From: G963665405 sp963665405
GTDB lineage: Bacteria; Chloroflexota; Dehalococcoidia; Lucifugimonadales; G963665405
Assembly (NCBI GenBank): GCA_963665405.2
Contig: CAXXUH010000004.1
Coordinates: 558,001 to 622,000 of the forward strand
Length of the DNA: 64,000 nt
Direction: 5' to 3'
Position 1 is the stretch's first letter. Each line of letters begins with the position of its first letter. Made by a program: the position numbers and the translations under genes. Of the stretch, positions 59,207 through 64,000 are shown in pieces. Under the pieces are notes generated by a model, which saw only the letters and a list, made by a program, of their open reading frames with translations, was not told where the DNA came from and did no database searches.

Positions 59207-60946
59207 CCCGAATCCACCGAAGACGTGAAGATGAGGTTGCTCCTGTGAATCAGCAGAAACCCGACCGGATGGGTGATGAGGGCCACAGCAAAGGGAGGCG
59301 ATATCCGGGCACGATTTGGGTAAATGGGGCCGGGCTGTCTTCAGCCGCCGCGGGGAGACCTGGTGACCTCTGGGGACTTGGCGTAGGGCGAGATGGCGGG
59401 GAGAGGACGCGGCGAGAGGTGCTCGCGGACCGGACTGGCGCGAGTTTGCGGGGACGTTCGGTTGGGCGGATGGCGGGTCAGTTGCGGACGGGCGCCGTCA
59501 GGCTGGGAGTGGAATCGCTCGCAGCCGTGCCAGGGCGCGACTGAACTGGGTTTCCCAAGGCCAGCGCTGTGGCAGATGCAGGGTGAGGCGGCGTGCCGAG
59601 CGGGTGAGCCGTCCGGCCAGGGAGAAGAACCGTCGCCGAAGGGTCTTGGTGGTCGCGATCTGCTCGCCCAGACCGATCCGCGCCGTCCAGCGGGCCAGGT
59701 TGTGGGCCATCACCTGTACCGCCAGCCAAGCGCCGTTGGCGGCGAAGCGGCCGGACGGCATGTGGTTCAGACCGACGCCGTACTTGAGGTCTCGAATGGC
59801 GTTCTCGATCTCGGCGTGGCGGCGGTGGTCGGCCTCCAGTTCCAGGGTCTCTCCGTCCCGGTCGGTGATGAAGCCGTGATAGCTGTAGGTGGCGAAGAGG
59901 GCCAGTTGGGAACCGGGCGTGGGCTTCACCCGCCGGACGATGAGCCGCACCGGTGCGGCGCCGGGCTCAGTCCGGAAGGGGGTGTAGGTGGTCTGCGCCA
60001 CATCGGCGGCGCCGTCCATCCAGTAGGGGACCGGCGTCCAGTCTGCATCGGGAATCGCCTCGATCAGGTTCCGCAGGCTTTTGTGCTGGCGGATGGTGAT
60101 GGAGAAGCGGACATCCATCTCACGACAGGCGGCGACGAGAGCGTGGGCGTAGAAGCCGCTGTCGGCCCGCGCCGTAAGTTGCCCGCTGGCCCCGGCACGG
60201 CGAACCCGGCTCACCGTTTCACGCAGGAAGTGGGCGGCGCCCCGAGCGGTGTTGGCGCGGCCCTCGCGCAGCCGGGACATCAGCACGTCGCCGGTGCCGG
60301 CGGCGACGGCCAACAGGGGGTGATAGCCCCGCTTGCCGGTATAGCCGTGGTGGCGCGCTCCCTCCTTGGCCAGTCCATAGGTCTCGCAGATGGTCGAGCC
60401 CAGGTCGATGGTCAGGGGCGAGTCGCCGGGTCCGGCCCCAGCGGCCCAGGCCCGGGCCAACAACTGGCGGCTCACGCGGTCGAGTTGACGGACATGCCCC
60501 CACCGGAAGCTGCGCAGGAAGGTCCCCAGGGTGGATGGCGCCTTGACCACGCAGCCTAGAACACCGACCGTCCCACCAGCGCGCAGCGCATCGGCGTCGT
60601 CGATGCAGTCGCCGCCAGCCAGCGCGGAAGCGACCAGCGTCAGCATCTTGTCCCCCGTGTTCGCCCGTCCCGGCGCGCCGCCGAGGTCAAGGTGATGGTC
60701 GACGAGTTCTCGCAGGCCCAGGTGCCGGGCGAGGGTGGCCGGCACGAGCAGGCCGGCATTGGCCACCAGGCGATGGTCGTCAAAGAGGATGCGGATACGG
60801 TCGGGTTTGTTCTGTGGCAGCATCTATTGGGTGCTCCTTGTTTCCGCGCGGGTTTCTGTTCCAACCTCCCATTATCCCAGATTCAGAGGAGCACCCTCTA
60901 GCTTCTTCATGGGCTGTCCCCAAGGCCGTCCTTCGGTGGATTCGGG
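59207..60946 (-). mobile_element. IS1380-family insertion sequence (1,740 bp) with 5-bp target duplication
   Basis: Terminal inverted repeats are CCCGAATCCACCGAAG at 59207-59222 and its complement ending at 60946, with imperfect extension inward (GACG/GGACG). Both sides are flanked by TTAAC (59202-59206 and 60947-60951), a direct target duplication of the size expected for IS1380. It carries one intact transposase gene on the minus strand, so it could be active. About 290 bases between the left end and the transposase stop hold no other gene. Confidence 0.88.
59498..60823 (-). CDS. IS1380-family transposase
   Basis: A 441-residue DDE transposase, full length for the family. The N-terminus has FDDHRLVANAGLLVPATLARHLGL. 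Catalytic-core stretches are LTIDLGSTICETYGLAKEG, LTARADSGFYAHALV and the Glu region RRHAEIENAIRDLKYGVGLNHMPSG. The C-terminal part has ANGAWLAVQVMAHNLARW. No frameshift or stop is seen. It differs in sequence from the IS1380 copy at 36.2-38.1 kb, so the two came from separate acquisitions. Confidence 0.93.
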   Translation of the reverse strand: MLPQNKPDRIRILFDDHRLVANAGLLVPATLARHLGLRELVDHHLDLGGAPGRANTGDKMLTLVASALAGGDCIDDADALRAGGTVGVLGCVVKAPSTLGTFLRSFRWGHVRQLDRVSRQLLARAWAAGAGPGDSPLTIDLGSTICETYGLAKEGARHHGYTGKRGYHPLLAVAAGTGDVLMSRLREGRANTARGAAHFLRETVSRVRRAGASGQLTARADSGFYAHALVAACREMDVRFSITIRQHKSLRNLIEAIPDADWTPVPYWMDGAADVAQTTYTPFRTEPGAAPVRLIVRRVKPTPGSQLALFATYSYHGFITDRDGETLELEADHRRHAEIENAIRDLKYGVGLNHMPSGRFAANGAWLAVQVMAHNLARWTARIGLGEQIATTKTLRRRFFSLAGRLTRSARRLTLHLPQRWPWETQFSRALARLRAIPLPA

Positions 60947-61012
60947 TTAACGCAAGATGGACGACGTGGGCCGGAACCAAACGCGCGTGCCGAGGTTGGA
61001 AAACCCCCTCGC

Positions 61013-61203
61013 CGGGAGTCTGAGGATGTCCCTAAGAAAGCCCTTTCCCCTTTGTCCAGCCAACGGCTTAGGGTGAAAAAGGGAGGTGCAGAGGGGACGT
61101 CGCCCTCTCGCCGGTCCGCCTCAGGCATGAGAAAGGGGGTGTGCAGATCCCGGCTTGTCGGGATTGCCGGGAGTCTGAGGGTGCCCCGCAGAAACCCCTC
61201 TTC
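61013..61203 (+). repeat. Type A hairpin repeats, copies A10 (one partial, one full)
   Basis: The partial unit keeps gggagtctgaggatgtccctaag. The full unit begins gggggtgtgcag with the variant stem atcccggc/gtcgggat, followed by gccgggagtctgagggtgcccc. Together with the IS flank it occupies the gap between the transposase and the esterase gene; no gene is visible there. Confidence 0.78.
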
Positions 61204-61255
61204 TGGACGGGGACGTTATCCTCCCCTCAGTGAAAGCGAAACGCAGGTGAACCCC

Positions 61256-61960
61256 ATGGAGTTCAACAAGCACGATGGCGGACCACTCCAGTATCTAGTC
61301 GCCGAGCCGGACGGCTACGACCCGGACCGGCGCTACCCGATGATTATCCTCCTCCGCGGATTCGGCGCCCACATGGGAGACCTTGCCGGACTCAGCCACG
61401 AGATCGACACCGGCGGCTACGTGTACGCCTTCCCCAACGCGCCGCTGTCGATGCGGGGCGGGACGGGATACGCCTGGTTCCCTTTCGGCGAGGCTGGAGA
61501 GGACGAGGCAGCCGCCGAGTCGGACGGTCTGCTCACCGAGTTCATCAAGGAGGTGCTGGACCGATACAACGTCGAGCCCGGCCGCGCCATCCTGGGAGGC
61601 TTCTCACAGGGTGGGATGATGACCCTCCGGGTCGGGCTCTCCACACCCGATCCGTTCTCCGGGCTGGTCGTACTGAGCTCCAGGCTGCCGGACCCCGACG
61701 GGCCTCTTGACACCTCGCCCGCAGATCCGCCGATACCGATCTTCATGGCTCACGGAACACTCGATCCGATCGTGCCGGTCGACGACGCCCGGCGGTCCCG
61801 GCGGACGCTCGAGGCGCGGGGCTATCGTCCCGACTACAGGGAGTACGAGATGGCGCACCAGATCTCCGGTGACGTGATTGACGACCTGGTGCCCTGGATT
61901 CACCGGGTGCTGCTGCCCGGCGACGGCGCCGCCGTTGACCCACCGGCGGGTATGGACTAA
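61256..61960 (+). CDS. Phospholipase/carboxylesterase (alpha/beta hydrolase, PF02230 type)
   Basis: A 234-residue hydrolase of the acylprotein thioesterase-like family. The nucleophile is S117 in LGGFSQGGMM, the acid D170 in HGTLDPIVPV and the base H201 in EMAHQIS. The early strand LLRGFGAHMGDL occupies the oxyanion position. It acts on esters of small acyl chains; the substrate is unknown. AGGTGA lies seven bases before ATG 61256, so the longer frame from 61052, which reads through a repeat, is rejected. It is nine bases upstream of the aldolase gene and probably cotranscribed. Confidence 0.87.
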   Translation: MEFNKHDGGPLQYLVAEPDGYDPDRRYPMIILLRGFGAHMGDLAGLSHEIDTGGYVYAFPNAPLSMRGGTGYAWFPFGEAGEDEAAAESDGLLTEFIKEVLDRYNVEPGRAILGGFSQGGMMTLRVGLSTPDPFSGLVVLSSRLPDPDGPLDTSPADPPIPIFMAHGTLDPIVPVDDARRSRRTLEARGYRPDYREYEMAHQISGDVIDDLVPWIHRVLLPGDGAAVDPPAGMD

Positions 61961-61969
61961 CATCCGCAG

Positions 61970-62704
61970 ATGATCACCAACAACATCGTAAGAAAGATGG
62001 AGCGGGGCGAGACGGCGCGCGGCTGCGTGCTCGTCTTCCCCTCTGCCGAGCTGGTGGAGCTCCTGGGCATCGCCGGCTTCGACTTCATCCACGTTGACGG
62101 CGAGCACGGCTCCTTCAGCCCGGATTCTGTCGACGCGATGTGTCGTGCCGCCGCCGGCGCCGGCCTTACCACCACTGCCCGCGTGCCCAGCCTGGAGCCG
62201 TCCGTGATAAACCAGTTCCTGGACCGGGGCGTACTGGGGATCGTCGGTCCCCACATCGAGACCGCCGACCAGGCGCGAATCCTGGCCGGCGCCTGCCGGT
62301 TCGGTCCTCGGGGTGACCGTAGCTGGGGCGCCGGACGGGGAACCCTGTATAACGACCCGGCCTCGATCGAAGACAGCAGCGGCTCCAGAGTCAAGCTGAT
62401 GGACCGGGCAAACTCCCAGATGCTGGTCGTTGCGCAGCTCGAGACCGTCACGGCCATCGACAACCTGGAAGCCATCCTGGACGTCGATGGCATCGACGCC
62501 TTCACCTATGGCCCCAACGATCTGGCTCAGTCGATGGGCCAGCCCGGCCAGCCCGGTCACCCCGACGTCGTCAAGCTGATGCGCACGACGACGGATCGGA
62601 TCCACTCGGCGGGCCGCAAGATGCAGTCCGACATACAGGAGACCGTCTACGCGCCTGCCATGATACTCGAAGGCGCGCGCCGGTTTCTGAGCGACAAGCC
62701 ATGA
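61970..62704 (+). CDS. HpcH/HpaI-family aldolase
   Basis: A 244-residue class II pyruvate aldolase of the HpcH/HpaI family. FIHVDGEHGSFS holds D43, E45 and catalytic H46. Later motifs are TTARVPSLEP, GVLGIVGPHIETADQA, VVAQLETVTAIDNLEAI and FTYGPNDLAQSMG, with the expected acidic metal ligands. It splits 4-hydroxy-2-oxoacids to pyruvate or oxaloacetate and aldehydes. Spacing to the esterase gene suggests an operon for degradation of an ester-containing organic substrate, with the dehydrogenase downstream as a possible partner. Confidence 0.88.
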   Translation: MITNNIVRKMERGETARGCVLVFPSAELVELLGIAGFDFIHVDGEHGSFSPDSVDAMCRAAAGAGLTTTARVPSLEPSVINQFLDRGVLGIVGPHIETADQARILAGACRFGPRGDRSWGAGRGTLYNDPASIEDSSGSRVKLMDRANSQMLVVAQLETVTAIDNLEAILDVDGIDAFTYGPNDLAQSMGQPGQPGHPDVVKLMRTTTDRIHSAGRKMQSDIQETVYAPAMILEGARRFLSDKP

Positions 62705-62814
62705 CGCCTGGTGGTCGCCAGGCCCGACCCCGGATCGCGTAGGGGCGCACGACGGCGCGCCCGGTCCCTTCCCATCGCAGGGGCACACCCAAATCGCCCG
62801 GGTGGTCCCTCGTA

Positions 62815-62990
62815 ACGGGGTTCCAAAGGGGGGCGTGGCCCCCCTTTGCGGGGTATGGGGCGTCCCCACACCTTCCGGGCGGGCGGGTGGGACAGAACGC
62901 GTCGGCTTCTGGAGTGGCCGAGGGGTGGAACCCCCATGCCGGGAGTCTGAGGGTGTCCCTCAGTTAGTACTTTTCCCCTTCCCGGCGGGG
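62815..62990 (+). repeat. Partial type B repeat (B4) followed by a degenerate type A unit (A11)
   Basis: 62815-62895 keeps the type B core (gttccaaaggggggc, gcccccctttgcggggta, cgggcgggcgggtggg). From 62927 a type A tail follows (gccgggagtctgagggtgtccctcag). The two families are joined in one intergenic region, upstream of the zinc dehydrogenase gene. No gene is visible in 62705-63032. Confidence 0.72.
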
Positions 62991-63032
62991 AGGGGCCCCA
63001 AAGCGTGATCTAGCAGAGGAGGAAATACAATC

Positions 63033-64000
63033 ATGGCAACAATGACCGCAGCGCTGTTCGACGGCAAGGGACACATGAACGTCGTCGAGATGGACCGGCC
63101 GAAGCCCGGACCGGGCGACGTCCTCATCCGAATCCGCGAGACCGGTATCTGCGGCTCGGACCTTATCATCTACACCGACCTGACCACCCCGGAGAAGATC
63201 CCTGCCGGGCACGAGGTCGCGGGCGAGATCGCAGAGGCCGGGCCGGGAGTCGACGCCAGGAGGGTGGGCGAGCGGATCGCGATCGAAACCATCGGACACG
63301 GCCTCGCGTGCAACGATTGCTGGTACTGCCGGATGGGTCAGTACACTCACTGTCAGAACAAGGCCCCGGACCAGGGCGGCGGGTACGCTCAGTACATCAG
63401 CCGCCGGGCCTTCGGCTGCTACCCGGTGACCGACAGGGTCTCCTGGGAGCAGGCGGCTCTGGTGGAGCCGCTCGCGGTCTCCATCCACGCCGTCCGTCTG
63501 GGGCGGATGATGGGCGACGAAACGGTCGTCGTCCTGGGCTCCGGAACCATAGGACTCACCGCCGTGGCCGCCGCGCGGGCGCTGGGCGCGGGCACGGTGC
63601 TGGCCTCGGCACGCCACGAGCACCAGGCCGCGATGGCCAAGAAGCTGGGCGCCGACGTCGCCCTGCCGCCCGAGAGCAAGGAGTTCCACCAGGCGATCCT
63701 GGACGCCACCGACGGGCGGGGAGCAGACATGACTCTCGAAACCGTCGGCGGAAAGAGCGACGCCATCGTCAAGGAGGCGATCGAGGTGACCCGGAAGCAG
63801 GGCCGGATCATGACCCTTGGCAACTTCCCGGTGCCCGTCTCCCTCCACTGGCTCGATCCGCTGCTCAAGGAGCAGGCGATCATCTTCTCCGCCTGCTACG
63901 GAATCATCGACGGGCGTCACGACTACGAGGTGGCGATCGATCTGATGGACTCGGGCAAGGTCGACCTTGGGCCGATGGTCACCCACCACTACCCGCTGAC
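63033..64000 (+). CDS. Zinc-dependent alcohol/polyol dehydrogenase (MDR), truncated by window end
   Basis: The first 322 residues of an MDR protein, open to the end of the window. The catalytic zinc site has C40 (TGICGSDL) and H60-E61 (AGHEVAG). The structural zinc lobe is CNDCWYCRMGQYTHC. The nucleotide motif VVLGSGTIGLTA follows. The order matches sorbitol/threonine dehydrogenase-like enzymes; the substrate is unknown. GAGGAGG lies ten bases before the ATG. The gene starts after a repeat region rather than in tight linkage to the aldolase. Confidence 0.9.
   Translation, partial: MATMTAALFDGKGHMNVVEMDRPKPGPGDVLIRIRETGICGSDLIIYTDLTTPEKIPAGHEVAGEIAEAGPGVDARRVGERIAIETIGHGLACNDCWYCRMGQYTHCQNKAPDQGGGYAQYISRRAFGCYPVTDRVSWEQAALVEPLAVSIHAVRLGRMMGDETVVVLGSGTIGLTAVAAARALGAGTVLASARHEHQAAMAKKLGADVALPPESKEFHQAILDATDGRGADMTLETVGGKSDAIVKEAIEVTRKQGRIMTLGNFPVPVSLHWLDPLLKEQAIIFSACYGIIDGRHDYEVAIDLMDSGKVDLGPMVTHHYPL

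Noticed and set aside
61052..61255. N-terminal extension of the esterase reading frame
   Set aside because: The extra 68 codons run through a type A repeat, while the internal ATG has a good ribosome binding site and gives the normal family length.
1..64000. tRNA and rRNA genes
   Set aside because: I scanned intergenic regions for T-loop (ggttcgaatcc-like) sequences and cloverleaf patterns and found none.

Overview
The window is GC-rich bacterial chromosome with short intergenic spaces and frequent TTG and GTG starts. I read it as a Chloroflexota genome, probably Dehalococcoidia or a SAR202-like relative. This rests on gene content: an SdhABE-type succinate/fumarate oxidoreductase with a CCG-domain third subunit, a bacterial translin homologue, a DUF4382 lipoprotein, a long Pro/Thr stalk protein, a membrane pyrophosphatase, and several MDR/SDR dehydrogenases. 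The placement is an inference; no rRNA or tRNA gene was found.

Layout. 1-4.3 kb: a 5-oxoprolinase subunit C-like protein, a YqaA-type DedA membrane protein, a zinc dehydrogenase and mutM. 4.3-12.4 kb: pyruvate phosphate dikinase, the Mg transporter MgtE and the sdhA-sdhB-sdhE operon. 12.5-18.9 kb: a DUF4382 lipoprotein, two truncated genes meeting head-on, an ECF sigma/anti-sigma pair, an uncharacterised protein and an amidase. 19.3-23.7 kb: an Asp-box (BNR) protein and a broken Pro/Thr-rich membrane protein. 23.8-31.1 kb: a minus-strand carbon block (PccB-like carboxyltransferase, small subunit, PycB/5S-like carboxyltransferase with biotin domain, isocitrate dehydrogenase family protein, PHA-system protein, malate dehydrogenase, SDR). 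31.2-36.1 kb: folP-folK facing glyQS-sbcD-CopD-like-Trm112. 36.2-38.1 kb: an IS1380 element. 38.5-45.1 kb: a lipoprotein, hppA behind an attenuator-like hairpin, translin, thiE and yraN. 45.2-52.3 kb: signalling region with a hybrid kinase and, between two direct repeats, a solute-binding protein/broken kinase/response regulator cassette plus gene debris. 52.5-59.1 kb: rnhB, dinB-like, mnmA, rsfS, tsaE-tsaB-ndk, a phosphoesterase and an unknown protein. 59.2-60.9 kb: a second IS1380 element with a clean 5-bp target duplication. 61.3-64 kb: an esterase, an HpcH/HpaI aldolase and a zinc dehydrogenase that runs off the end.

How it fits together. PPDK, malate dehydrogenase, the isocitrate dehydrogenase family protein, SdhABE and a biotin carboxyltransferase pair with no biotin carboxylase nearby suggest central C3/C4 metabolism around oxaloacetate, possibly including a transcarboxylase-type reaction. 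The membrane pyrophosphatase would couple PPi, including the PPi used or made by PPDK, to ion gradients.

The most striking non-coding feature is two families of dispersed intergenic hairpin repeats. Type A has about a dozen copies made of two or three consecutive stem-loops whose first stem varies in a compensatory way. Type B has three full copies and one partial copy, all in plus orientation and all upstream of a plus-strand gene. Several genes carry clear lesions (frameshift plus amber stop, 20-bp tandem duplication plus nonsense codon). Other points of interest are an Asp-to-Asn change at a receiver phosphorylation site and promoters that abut the start codons of rsfS and mnmA.
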